Shown one piece after another: positions 1-7,162 of a DNA stretch of 10,993 nucleotides; the first letter of the stretch is position 1, and every line of letters starts with the position of its first letter. Both the position numbers and the translations under genes were made by a program. A model generated the notes under the pieces. It ran no database searches, was not told where the DNA came from, and saw only the letters and a list, made by a program, of their open reading frames with translations. The DNA is taken from positions 1 through 10,993 of the forward strand of contig JAEHDO010000135.1 of NCBI GenBank assembly GCA_016880375.1. Reading direction: 5' to 3'. This DNA is from Betaproteobacteria bacterium (GTDB lineage Bacteria > Pseudomonadota > Gammaproteobacteria > Burkholderiales > Rhodocyclaceae).

Positions 1-75
1 CCGAACAGGGCCGTGAAACGACTCCGCGCCAATGATAGTGCGGATACCCGTGCGAAAGTAGGTCATCGTCAGACT
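1..75 (+). rRNA. rrf: 5S ribosomal RNA, 3' part (cut by the window edge)
   Basis: The first 75 bases match the 3' two thirds of a proteobacterial 5S rRNA. The loop sequence CCGAACAGGGCCGTGAAACG comes first, then a GC-rich helix around GTGCGGATACCCGTGCGAAA, then the closing strand GGTCATCGTCAGAC that pairs with the missing 5' end. About 40 bases of the 5' end lie outside the window. The exact 3' end is uncertain by a few bases. The gene closes an rRNA operon transcribed rightwards, so 23S rRNA is expected just upstream. Recognition is from the conserved sequence alone. Confidence 0.93.
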
Positions 76-82
76 ATCTACA
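70..82 (+). repeat. 13-base direct repeat, copy 1, overlapping the 5S 3' end
   Basis: CAGACTATCTACA occurs here, spanning the end of the 5S rRNA and its immediate flank, and again at 189-201. The copies start 119 bases apart. The flanking bases differ (T/C on the left, C/T on the right), so the identity is exactly 13 bases. It may be the scar of a duplication or small insertion at the end of the rRNA operon. Confidence 0.75.
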
Positions 83-87
83 CCATC

Positions 88-123
88 GAAGCCTCGGCCC
101 CAAAGCCGGGGCTTCGGTCTTTG
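88..123 (+). terminator. Intrinsic terminator of the rRNA operon (first)
   Basis: An 11-bp stem pairs GAAGCCTCGGC (88-98) with GCCGGGGCTTC (105-115), with one G-T wobble and a six-base loop. It is followed by a short T-rich run (GGTCTTTG). It lies 13 bases after the 5S rRNA, where an rRNA-operon terminator is expected. The U tract is short, so efficiency may be moderate. Confidence 0.75.
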
Positions 124-188
124 TGCGCTCAACCCGCGTCAGTGGAGTCCAACCTGCAGGCCCGGCCGCAACTCAAGCAGGCCACCCC

Positions 189-201
189 CAGACTATCTAC
201 A
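189..201 (+). repeat. 13-base direct repeat, copy 2
   Basis: This is the second copy of CAGACTATCTACA (first at 70-82). It is followed within a few bases by another terminator, as though the 3' tail of a 5S gene plus its terminator had been duplicated. About 106 bases lie between the two copies (83-188). They hold the first terminator and no recognisable gene. Confidence 0.75.
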
Positions 202-204
202 TAA

Positions 205-238
205 GAAGCCCGTCTTCAATCAATGCCGGGCCTTTTTA
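205..238 (+). terminator. Intrinsic terminator (second, after the rRNA operon)
   Basis: A five-base GC core, GCCCG (208-212) with CGGGC (227-231), is flanked by A/T pairs with a bulged C. A 14-base loop and a run of five T (233-237) complete the intrinsic-terminator pattern. It probably acts as a backup to the terminator at 88-123 and insulates tupB from rRNA transcription. Confidence 0.65.
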
Positions 239-263
239 ATCGGCAGAAACCTTCAGGTATCAT
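235..263 (+). promoter_or_regulatory. Possible sigma-70-type promoter of tupB
   Basis: TATCAT (258-263) matches the -10 consensus at five of six positions. TTTAAT (235-240), 17 bases upstream, matches the -35 consensus at only three of six. Transcription would begin near 270, giving an untranslated leader of about 20 bases before the tupB ATG at 290. The -35 element overlaps the T tract of the preceding terminator. This is a pattern-based guess. Confidence 0.3.
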
Positions 264-289
264 CAGAGGACTCTCCCGGAAAAGGCATC

Positions 290-985
290 ATGGATTGGCT
301 GGCAACAACTCACGAGGCATTCATCCTTCTATTTACCGGGGATGCCGAACTCTGGCAGGTCATCTTCATCTCGCTCAGGGTTTCGCTACTGGCAATGCTG
401 ATTGCGGCCCCGACTGCCATTGCCTTTGGTTATTTCCTGGCCACCGCTTCGTTTCGGGGTCGCCGGATGTTGATCGTTCTTACACAAGGCCTGCTTGCCT
501 CTCCGACCGTGGTGGTCGGCCTGCTTCTTTACCTTTTGCTATCGCGCCAGGGAATTTTCGGCTCGCTCAAGTTGCTGTTTACCCAGGAGGCAATGATCAT
601 CGGCCAGGTATTGATTGCATTGCCGGTGCTCGTGGCATTCACAATTTCTGCCGTACAGGGCGCGGATCCGCGCGCACGGGAAACCGCAATCAGCCTAGGG
701 GCCTCGCGATTGCGCTCGGCGTGGACAACCTTGCTGGAGGTTCGCTTCGGCGTCATGGCTGCAGTGTTCAATGCCTTTGGGCGAATCATTTCTGAAATCG
801 GCTGCTCACTCATGGTCGGCGGAAACATTGCCGGGGTCACGCGCAACATCCCGACGGCAATAGCCCTGGAAACAAGCAAGGGTGAGTTTGCTCAAGGCAT
901 CGCCCTTGGGTTTGTGCTGCTCGTGGTAGCCCTCAGTGTCAATTTCGCATTGGCATTTGCTCAAGGGGAAGGGGGAATGAAGTGA
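290..985 (+). CDS. tupB: Tungstate-type ABC transporter permease TupB
   Basis: This is a 231-residue inner-membrane permease of the oxyanion (tungstate/molybdate) ABC importers. Several hydrophobic segments are visible, at about 23-50, 61-84, 101-122, 151-170 and 202-223. The cytoplasmic EAA-type loop that docks on the ATPase lies at about 131-149 (ETAISLGAS, with Gly137). The stretch SEIGCSLMVGGNI (168-180) followed by TAIALETSKGEF (189-200) is typical of TupB and separates it from sulfate and molybdate permeases. The ATG at 290 has AAAGG four bases upstream. It overlaps tupC by four bases, so the two are translationally coupled. The expected periplasmic partner TupA is not in the window; upstream lies only the rRNA operon. 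Tungstate preference is inferred from the family; molybdate or a related anion is possible. Confidence 0.85.
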   Translation: MDWLATTHEAFILLFTGDAELWQVIFISLRVSLLAMLIAAPTAIAFGYFLATASFRGRRMLIVLTQGLLASPTVVVGLLLYLLLSRQGIFGSLKLLFTQEAMIIGQVLIALPVLVAFTISAVQGADPRARETAISLGASRLRSAWTTLLEVRFGVMAAVFNAFGRIISEIGCSLMVGGNIAGVTRNIPTAIALETSKGEFAQGIALGFVLLVVALSVNFALAFAQGEGGMK

Positions 986-1659
986 AAAATTCCCTGCTTG
1001 TGCTTGAGGGGATTCGCAAGTCATTCGGCGCGCGCCGCATACTCGATATAGCGAGGTTCGAACTGGCTGCTGGCGAGAGTTATGTGCTCACTGGCGAAAA
1101 TGGCTCGGGGAAGACGACACTCCTGCGCGTTCTGGCAGGTTTGGATGACGCGGAGGCTGTCGCTTGCAGGTACGAGGGCAGATCTTTCGATCTCCACACC
1201 TATCCAAATTGGCTGCGGCATGACGTGATCTATGTTCACCAGCATCCGTATCTGTTCCGGGGCAGTATTGTCGACAACATCTCCTATGGACTGAAGGCGC
1301 GCGGCATGGCTGCATCCGCATGCGAACCATTGGTGCGTGACGCCATTGCATGGGCAGGCGTGGGCGATCTGCTCGACGTGCCGCCACATAGCTTGTCAGG
1401 CGGGGAAAAACAGCGGGTGGCACTGGCGCGCACCCGCGTTCTCCATCCGCGTCTATTCCTGCTGGATGAGCCGACAGCGAATCTGGATGCCGAGGCGCGT
1501 CAGCAAACCATGAAGCTCATACGGGATCTGTGCGATGCAAACAGCACGGTAGTGCTGGCGTGCCATGACCGCGAAATCATAGAGCTTCCGCATATGCATC
1601 GCCTGCACATGGAAAATGGGAGAATCAACGCCCAGGGCAGCCATGCGGTCGCCGGGTGA
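982..1659 (+). CDS. tupC: Tungstate-type ABC transporter ATP-binding protein TupC
   Basis: This 225-residue ABC ATPase would energise TupB at the inner face of the membrane. All nucleotide-binding motifs are intact: Walker A GENGSGKT (38-45), Q-loop Gln87 (VHQHPYLF), signature LSGGE (138-142), Walker B LFLLDEP with Glu163, D-loop ANLD, and switch His195 (ACHD). It is a short single-domain subunit without a C-terminal molybdate-binding (TOBE) extension, as expected for TupC rather than ModC or CysA. The start is GTG at 982, inside the tupB stop (GTGA overlap), with a purine-rich GGGGGA run just upstream. The assignment rests on its pairing with a TupB-like permease; the ATPase alone is not substrate-specific. 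Confidence 0.85.
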   Translation: MKNSLLVLEGIRKSFGARRILDIARFELAAGESYVLTGENGSGKTTLLRVLAGLDDAEAVACRYEGRSFDLHTYPNWLRHDVIYVHQHPYLFRGSIVDNISYGLKARGMAASACEPLVRDAIAWAGVGDLLDVPPHSLSGGEKQRVALARTRVLHPRLFLLDEPTANLDAEARQQTMKLIRDLCDANSTVVLACHDREIIELPHMHRLHMENGRINAQGSHAVAG

Positions 1660-2263
1660 CATGAAGGCGATATTGGCGCTGGGCCTGCTGTTTCTGTGTG
1701 TTTCGTCGAGGGCGGACGTTTTTGTTCGAGACGACATCATCAGCGACCCTGCCCCCGGCCTGATTACGGTCTGCCACGACAACGGCTGCATCAGCCTGAC
1801 CCATGTGAGCCTGAAGCCGCAACAGTGGCAGGAACTGCTTGATTTGTTCCATCCCCTGGCGCGGAATGCGGAGGAGGAGCGCGTAAGACTGCGCCATGCG
1901 ATTGCCCTCATGGAGAATTTCACGGGTGCCGTCATCGGTACCTGGCGTGACAAGGGAGGCACATTCAATGGCGGGGAAGGGCAGATGGACTGCATTGATG
2001 AATCCATCAACACCAGTCTGTATCTGACGATGTTCCAGAAGTACGGGCTGATGCGTTTGCATCGCGTCGAGGATCGGTCCACTCGCGGCTGGTTTGTCTT
2101 GGGTTGGCCGCATACGACGGCAGTGATCAGCGAGCTGGCGGCCCTGGGCGAGAAGGGCGTCGGCAGGCTGTGGGCCGTAGACTCCTGGTTTCTCGGCAAC
2201 GGCGAGCCGCCCTTCATTCTGCCGCTGGAAACCTGGAAGTCCGGGTGGGAGCCAATCCGGTAA
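1643..2263 (+). CDS. Exported protein of unknown function with a possible Cys-His-Asp catalytic triad
   Basis: I do not recognise a named family. An N-terminal signal peptide is visible: Arg/Lys, then the hydrophobic run [11 protein letters not shown], then SSRA before Asp-Val-Phe. The mature protein would be periplasmic. I chose the ATG at 1643 (206 residues, AGGG five bases upstream). ATGs at 1616 and 1661 are alternatives; the last would begin two bases after the tupC stop. Numbered from 1643, conserved-looking blocks are MDCIDES (Cys117), GWPHTTAV (His157) and WAVDSWF (Asp180). This order and spacing recall transglutaminase-like cysteine enzymes. Two further Cys in VCHDNGC could form a disulfide. 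The gene overlaps tupC by 17 bases and ends 11 bases before accA, so it may be cotranscribed with tupBC. A link to oxyanion transport is not established. Confidence 0.7.
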   Translation: MRSPGDMKAILALGLLFLCVSSRADVFVRDDIISDPAPGLITVCHDNGCISLTHVSLKPQQWQELLDLFHPLARNAEEERVRLRHAIALMENFTGAVIGTWRDKGGTFNGGEGQMDCIDESINTSLYLTMFQKYGLMRLHRVEDRSTRGWFVLGWPHTTAVISELAALGEKGVGRLWAVDSWFLGNGEPPFILPLETWKSGWEPIR

Positions 2264-2266
2264 AAT
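2261..2266 (+). promoter_or_regulatory. Possible -10 box of accA
   Basis: TAAAAT begins at the stop codon of the upstream gene and ends eight bases before the accA ATG. No Shine-Dalgarno-like sequence lies between. If used, transcription would start at or within a base or two of the ATG, giving a leaderless message. No good -35 hexamer is visible; CTGGAA at 2233-2238 matches three of six at a poor 22-base spacing. Confidence 0.35.
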
Positions 2267-2274
2267 ACCAAACT

Positions 2275-3246
2275 ATGAAAACGACTTTTCTGGAGTTCGA
2301 GCAGCCGATTGCCGAACTGGAGGCGAAGATCGAGGAACTGCGCTACGTGCAGGATGACTCGGCTGTCGATATTTCCGAGGAAATCGGCCGGCTGGAAGCC
2401 AAGAGCCAGTCGCTGACCAAGGATATCTACGCCAAGCTGACGCCCTGGCAGATTGCCCAGGTGGCGCGACATCCCCAGCGGCCTTATACGCTCGAATATA
2501 TCCAGCACATTTTCACCGATTTCGAGGAGTTGCACGGCGACCGCGCCTTTGCCGACGATAACGCCATCGTCGGCGGACTTGCACGCTTCAACGGCCAGTC
2601 GGTGATGGTGATCGGGCATCAGAAGGGCCGGGACACCAAGGAAAAAATCCAACGCAATTTCGGCATGCCTCGCCCCGAGGGTTACCGCAAGGCGCTGCGC
2701 CTGATGCGCCTTGCCGAGAAATTCGCCATCCCGGTGATCACCTTCGTCGATACGCCCGGCGCCTATCCGGGGATCGATGCGGAGGAGCGCGGTCAGTCCG
2801 AGGCCATCGGCCGCAATCTGTACGTCATGGCCGAACTGAAAGTGCCGCTCATCTGCACGGTGATCGGCGAGGGCGGTTCAGGCGGCGCCCTGGCCATCGC
2901 CGTCGGCGATGTCACCATGATGCTGCAGTACGCCACCTATTCGGTGATTTCGCCGGAAGGCTGCGCTTCCATTCTCTGGAAGAGCGCCGAGAAAGCGCCG
3001 GAGGCCGCCGAGACAATGGGCATCACCGCAACGCGCCTGAAGACGCTTGGCCTGGTGGACCGCGTCGTCAACGAACCACTAGGCGGCGCCCACCGCGATC
3101 ACCGCGCCATGGCGCAGGCGCTAAAGAAGGCGCTGCAGGATGCCTTGCGCCAGGTGTCCGACCTTTCCCCCGCCGAGCTTGTCGAGCAGCGTTTCGAGCG
3201 CGTGCTCGCTTATGGCAAGTACAAGGAACAGCAGCCCGCCCGCTGA
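2275..3246 (+). CDS. accA: Acetyl-CoA carboxylase carboxyltransferase, alpha subunit
   Basis: AccA pairs with AccD to transfer the carboxyl group from carboxybiotin to acetyl-CoA, forming malonyl-CoA for fatty acid synthesis in the cytoplasm. The 323-residue protein has the usual length and layout. An N-terminal helical region (about 5-50) is followed by the family block [17 protein letters not shown] (55-71) and the crotonase-fold carboxyltransferase domain with FEELHGDR (83-90), [11 protein letters not shown] (114-124), DTPGAYPG (159-166) and the glycine-rich [10 protein letters not shown] (198-207). [11 protein letters not shown] (225-235) is also typical. The start at 2275 gives the family-typical MKTTFLEFE beginning; further in-frame codons upstream lie within the preceding gene. 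No ribosome-binding site is visible. The 3' end overlaps tilS. AccD, AccB and AccC are not in the window. Confidence 0.97.
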   Translation: MKTTFLEFEQPIAELEAKIEELRYVQDDSAVDISEEIGRLEAKSQSLTKDIYAKLTPWQIAQVARHPQRPYTLEYIQHIFTDFEELHGDRAFADDNAIVGGLARFNGQSVMVIGHQKGRDTKEKIQRNFGMPRPEGYRKALRLMRLAEKFAIPVITFVDTPGAYPGIDAEERGQSEAIGRNLYVMAELKVPLICTVIGEGGSGGALAIAVGDVTMMLQYATYSVISPEGCASILWKSAEKAPEAAETMGITATRLKTLGLVDRVVNEPLGGAHRDHRAMAQALKKALQDALRQVSDLSPAELVEQRFERVLAYGKYKEQQPAR

Positions 3247-4549
3247 GTTGGCCGAGCGGGTCGCCGCTTGCCTGGCGCGGCATGTCCGCCGAGGCGAACG
3301 CCTGGTCGCCGCCCTCTCGGGCGGCATCGATTCGGTGGTACTGCTCCATCTGCTGCACGACCTCTCCCGCCAACATGGTTTTCGGCTGTCAGCCATCCAT
3401 GTGAATCACGGACTCAGTCCGCACGCCGACGACTGGCAGTCATTCTGCCTGGGCCTGTGCCAGTCGCTCGGCATCCCGCTCGAGGTGGCGCATGTCGAAG
3501 TGCGGGATGTCGCCGCAGGGCTGGAAGCGGCGGCGCGCCAGGCCCGCTACGCAGCCTACGAGAGGGTGGATGCGGAGTGGCTCGTGCTGGCGCACCAGCG
3601 CGACGATCAGGCCGAGACCCTGCTCTTCAACCTGCTGCGCGGCGCCGGATTGGCGGGCGCCGCTGCCATGCCCGCCGTACGCAATTTTCCGGGCGGCTCG
3701 CGGCTGCGCATCCTGCGCCCTCTGCTTGAGTCATCGCGGGCCGAGGTTGAGCGCTACGCGCATGAGCGGCATCTTGCCTGGATCGAGGATGAGAGCAACC
3801 GGGATATCCGGCATGCGCGCAATTTCCTGCGTCGAACCATCCTGCCGCAGTTGCGCGAACGCTTTCCCGGCTGCAATGCCGCGCTGGCGCGGGCCGCGGC
3901 GCATTTCGCCGAAGGCGATGCGCTGCTGTCGCAGTTGGCCGAGATCGACGCCCGCACAACGCTGCGCGAAGAGCGCATCCTGGTTGCCGAACTGGGCCGG
4001 CTAGACGAGGCACGGGCGCGCAATCTGCTGCGCCATGCATTGAAGAGCGCCGGCATGACGATGCCGGACAGCGCGCGCCTGCATGAGGCGGTGCGCCAGG
4101 CCTGCCGCGCCGCCGCCGATCGCCAGGTGTGCATCGACTTGGGCCAATGCAAGTTGCACCGCTTTCGCGGCGAGCTATGGCTGGCACCGAAATCCTTTGC
4201 GCCTGCCGCGACGAACTGGCATGGAGAGGATGCACTCGCCTGGGGCCGTGGCACCTTGCGCTTCGATCGCACCCAGGGCGGAGGCATCGGCATGGAACGG
4301 CTGGAAGGCAAGGCAGTGAGGATTCTGCCGCGCAAGGGCGGCGAACGCTTCCGGCCGGACGCGCGGCGGCCGCGACGGGAACTGAAGAAGCTGTTGCAGG
4401 AGCACGGCGTGCCGCCCTGGCAGCGCGAGACCCTGCCGCTGCTGTGGTGCGGCGAGGAGCTGGTCTGGGTGCCCGACATCGGCATCGACTGCGCCTGGCA
4501 GTGCCGGGAAGGCGAGGCGGGCCTGCTGCCTGTCTGGATACAGAAGTAA
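3212..4549 (+). CDS. tilS: tRNA(Ile)-lysidine synthetase
   Basis: TilS uses ATP and lysine to convert the wobble cytidine (C34) of the AUA-reading isoleucine tRNA to lysidine, switching its codon and amino-acid identity. The 445-residue protein has the PP-loop motif SGGIDS (36-41), then [13 protein letters not shown] and [19 protein letters not shown], which are hallmarks of the N-terminal adenylation domain. A central tRNA-binding region follows. The C-terminal domain contains [18 protein letters not shown] and [17 protein letters not shown] chose the ATG at 3212, which overlaps accA by 35 bases in another frame. It lacks a clear ribosome-binding site. A TTG at 3248, just after the accA stop, and an ATG at 3140 are alternatives. 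It is probably cotranscribed and translationally coupled with accA. Confidence 0.94.
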   Translation: MASTRNSSPPAELAERVAACLARHVRRGERLVAALSGGIDSVVLLHLLHDLSRQHGFRLSAIHVNHGLSPHADDWQSFCLGLCQSLGIPLEVAHVEVRDVAAGLEAAARQARYAAYERVDAEWLVLAHQRDDQAETLLFNLLRGAGLAGAAAMPAVRNFPGGSRLRILRPLLESSRAEVERYAHERHLAWIEDESNRDIRHARNFLRRTILPQLRERFPGCNAALARAAAHFAEGDALLSQLAEIDARTTLREERILVAELGRLDEARARNLLRHALKSAGMTMPDSARLHEAVRQACRAAADRQVCIDLGQCKLHRFRGELWLAPKSFAPAATNWHGEDALAWGRGTLRFDRTQGGGIGMERLEGKAVRILPRKGGERFRPDARRPRRELKKLLQEHGVPPWQRETLPLLWCGEELVWVPDIGIDCAWQCREGEAGLLPVWIQK

Positions 4550-4574
4550 AAGTCAGTCTGCGCAGGACGGCGAA

Positions 4575-5174
4575 TCAGCGGTTGCCCGAGAGCAGTTGCG
4601 CCAGCTCCACGGCCGATTTAACGCCCATCTTCTCGAAAATGCGCGCGCGGTGCACTTCCACCGTGCGCATGGCGATATTGAGTTCATCGGCGATGACCTT
4701 GTTGTACTTGCCAGCAAGAATCCGCTCCATCACTTCGCGCTCGCGTGGGGTGAGTTGGTTCAGCCGCGCGGCGGCGACGGCGGCGTTGGGATCGGGCTCC
4801 TTGCGCGAGGCATCGAATTTCATGGCGCGGATGACGCGGTCCACCAGCTCATTGTCGTTGAAGGGCTTCTCGACGAAATCGAAGGCGCCCTTCTTTACGG
4901 CGGCCACGGCGAGCGGTATGTCGCCGTGGCCGCTCAGGAAAATCACAGGCAGCCGCGAGCCGCGCTCGCTCAGCAGATCGAAGAGCTGCAGGCCGCTCAT
5001 GCCGCCCATGCGAACGTCGAGCACCAGGCAGCCGCGCAGGTCGTCGCACCAGTCAGCGAGAAAGGCTTCCGCCGAAGGCCAGGCACGAGAATCGACATGG
5101 CGCGAGCGAAACAGCCAGGTGAGGGCGTCGCGGATGGCCTCGTCGTCGTCGACGATATGGGCGATGGGGCTCAT
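4575..5174 (-). CDS. dctR: C4-dicarboxylate response regulator DctR (FixJ/LuxR type)
   Basis: This 199-residue two-component regulator is predicted to activate the divergent dctPQM operon. The N-terminal receiver domain (about 1-120) has the acidic pocket DDDE (9-12), the phospho-acceptor Asp53 in LVLDVRMG, Ser81 in FLSGHGD and Lys103 in VEKPF. An alanine-rich linker leads to a LuxR-type helix-turn-helix (141-199) with LTPREREVMERI, NKVIADELNIAMRTVEVHRARI and GVKSAVELAQL. The start at 5174 overlaps the dctS stop (ATGA), so synthesis is coupled to the kinase; an upstream in-frame ATG at 5231 would lengthen the N-terminus beyond the receiver domain. There is no sigma-54 activation domain, so this resembles the DctSR systems of Rhodobacter rather than rhizobial DctBD. 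The name rests on domain type plus location. Confidence 0.87.
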   Translation of the reverse strand: MSPIAHIVDDDEAIRDALTWLFRSRHVDSRAWPSAEAFLADWCDDLRGCLVLDVRMGGMSGLQLFDLLSERGSRLPVIFLSGHGDIPLAVAAVKKGAFDFVEKPFNDNELVDRVIRAMKFDASRKEPDPNAAVAAARLNQLTPREREVMERILAGKYNKVIADELNIAMRTVEVHRARIFEKMGVKSAVELAQLLSGNR

Positions 5175-7162
5175 GCTGCTGGAAGCGTAAAGCGGAAGAT
5201 GCTGCCGCCAGGCGGGTTGGCCTCGACCCACATGCGGCCCTTGTGGGATTCGACGATCGAACGGCAGATATTGAGCCCCATGCCCATGCCCTCGGGTTTT
5301 GTCGAGAAGAAGGGTTCGAACAGCCTCTCGGCGGCTTCCTGCGCGATACCGCTGCCGCGGTCGGCAACGCTCACCGTGATGCCTTCCTCGACGGCGTCGG
5401 TCCGGATCAGCAGTTCCCTATCTGCCATCGGGGTTGCCTGCATGGCATCGATGCCGTTGCGCATCAGGTTCAGCAACACCTGTTCGAGCATGACCCGGTC
5501 AGCGCGAACCGGCGGCAAGCCGCCGGACAGCTCGGCGGCGATTTTGACCCCGCGTTTGCGCGCATCGCCCTCGATCAGCCCGACGGCGTCCTCGACGATG
5601 ATGTTGATCTCGCAAGGCGCGCGCTGTGGTTCGCTGCGGCGCACGAAGTCGTAGATTCGGCGGATGACGCGTCCGGCGCGTTGCGCCTGGCGGGCCAGCT
5701 TGCCGAGGGTCTCGCGCAGTTCGTCGCGCGGCAGGTCGCCGGCCTCGAGGCGGTTGAGGCAGCCGGTGGTGTAGCTGGAGATAGCCGACAGCGGCTGGTT
5801 GATCTCGTGGGCCAGGGTCGAGGCCATTTCGCCCATGGTGACCAGGCGTGCGGTGAACTGCAGCTTCTCCTGCTGCTGGCGCGCCAGTTCCTCGGCGCGC
5901 TTGCGCTCGGTGATGTCGACCACCGAGCCCATCCAGCCGGTGTGGCGTCCCTCGGCGTCGATCAGCGGCGCTTCGTAGATCAGGGCGTCGAAGCGCTCGC
6001 CGTTCTTGCGCTGGAAGCGCAGTTCGACACCCTCGTTGGGCGCCTGGCCGGCCAGCGATTTCTGATGCGCGGCCTGCGTCGCCTCGTGCTCCTCGGGCGC
6101 CCAGTAGGGCATCGGCGGCAGGCGATTCACCAGATCGGCGGCATTGAAGCCGGTCATGCGGCAGAAGGCCGGGTTAACGTAGATGATGCGGCCCTCGAGG
6201 TCGCGCGCACGCAGGCCGGTGAACAGGGAGTCCTCCATGGCCTTGCGGAAGGCGTATTCGTTGGAGAGGGCCTGCTCGGCGTCGAGGCGCTTCTGCATGT
6301 GCCGGCGCTGCGCCCACAGGCTGGCCACCACGCCGGCGCCGAGGGCTACGATGGCCAGTGCGAGCAGGTTGCGTGCGAGGTTGGTCTCCGCCTGATAGGC
6401 CGAGGCGACCAGCACCAAGCCGTGGCCGGGTGGATCGAAGGGAATGCGGTGGCGCAGCGTCTCTTCGCCGGCCTCGATGTTCGACTTCGAGCCGAGGATC
6501 AAGCCGTTCGCATCCACTACGCTGAGGCGGTATTTTTGGGCGAACCACCAAGGCACCTGGTCGGCCAACAGCTTGCGGATCGAATAGACTGCGACGAGCG
6601 AACCGATATGCATCCCTTCGCGGAAATGCGGCACGACGAGGTTGAAGAACCATTCACCGTCGATATCCTGGCTGGCGCTGAAAGTGGGCAGTCCGGTCGA
6701 GCGCGACAGGCGGAAGGCTTGGCGCACCGGCTCCGGACGCAGATCCTCGCCGACGACGGTCTCGCCGATTACCCCCGGGTCGCGTCGCAAGGGCAGGCCG
6801 TCCGCGTCGAGGATCTGCACATGCGCGATGCCCGGGTTGTTGAGCAGGAAGCTGCGGATGCGCGCGCCGAGATTTCCGCCCGGACCCTCCCCCGCGAAAT
6901 AGTTCTGGCCGAGCTGCTGTAGATGTTCCTGACTGCGCGACAGGTTGAATTGCAGATTTTGCTCCACCCACAACGTGTCGCCGATCAGGCTGGCGCGCTG
7001 CTCTTCAAGTTCCTGCCGGTGCAGCAGCCAGAGCAGGGCGATCACCGCCAGCACGAACAGGCCGATGGCGATGCGCGGCGCAGCCCAGTACCAAGGTTGC
7101 AGTTTCGGCAGGCGTGGGGGAATGGTTTCCATGCGTGACGGAAAATCGTTGCCTGAGAACAT
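5171..7162 (-). CDS. dctS: C4-dicarboxylate sensor histidine kinase DctS
   Basis: This 663-residue membrane sensor kinase probably detects dicarboxylates and phosphorylates DctR. Domains in order: transmembrane helix at about 29-48; periplasmic Cache-like sensor region at about 49-263; second transmembrane helix at about 264-284; a coiled linker; a PAS domain at about 302-420 ending in the usual GSVVDITERKRAEE; a HisKA dimerisation domain with phospho-acceptor His452 in STLAHEINQPLSAI; and a HATPase domain with N box NLMRNGIDAM (565-574), G1 DRGSGI (601-606), F box FEPFFSTK (615-622) and G2 GMGMGL (625-630). The ATG at 7162 is the first possible one, because a TGA lies in frame three codons upstream. 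ATG 7132 is an alternative, and neither has a clear ribosome-binding site. The ligand is inferred from the neighbouring TRAP operon. Confidence 0.88.
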   Translation of the reverse strand: MFSGNDFPSRMETIPPRLPKLQPWYWAAPRIAIGLFVLAVIALLWLLHRQELEEQRASLIGDTLWVEQNLQFNLSRSQEHLQQLGQNYFAGEGPGGNLGARIRSFLLNNPGIAHVQILDADGLPLRRDPGVIGETVVGEDLRPEPVRQAFRLSRSTGLPTFSASQDIDGEWFFNLVVPHFREGMHIGSLVAVYSIRKLLADQVPWWFAQKYRLSVVDANGLILGSKSNIEAGEETLRHRIPFDPPGHGLVLVASAYQAETNLARNLLALAIVALGAGVVASLWAQRRHMQKRLDAEQALSNEYAFRKAMEDSLFTGLRARDLEGRIIYVNPAFCRMTGFNAADLVNRLPPMPYWAPEEHEATQAAHQKSLAGQAPNEGVELRFQRKNGERFDALIYEAPLIDAEGRHTGWMGSVVDITERKRAEELARQQQEKLQFTARLVTMGEMASTLAHEINQPLSAISSYTTGCLNRLEAGDLPRDELRETLGKLARQAQRAGRVIRRIYDFVRRSEPQRAPCEINIIVEDAVGLIEGDARKRGVKIAAELSGGLPPVRADRVMLEQVLLNLMRNGIDAMQATPMADRELLIRTDAVEEGITVSVADRGSGIAQEAAERLFEPFFSTKPEGMGMGLNICRSIVESHKGRMWVEANPPGGSIFRFTLPAA

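Noticed and set aside
83..188. A mobile element or tRNA between the two 13-base repeats
   Set aside because: The segment is only about 106 bases, with no terminal inverted repeats, no coding potential and no cloverleaf pattern. Only a terminator is recognisable.
13..204. A 63-codon open frame on the plus strand overlapping the 5S rRNA
   Set aside because: It lies over the 5S rRNA gene and its terminator, has no ribosome-binding site, and its product has no recognisable feature.
1453..2652. A 399-codon minus-strand frame spanning parts of tupC, the exported protein gene and accA
   Set aside because: It crosses three sense genes, including the firmly identified accA, and its translation shows no domain pattern.
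5243..6922. A long (559-codon) open frame on the plus strand opposite dctS
   Set aside because: dctS has a full set of kinase motifs in order on the other strand. The antisense frame is open because of the GC-rich codon bias and encodes a low-complexity product without motifs.
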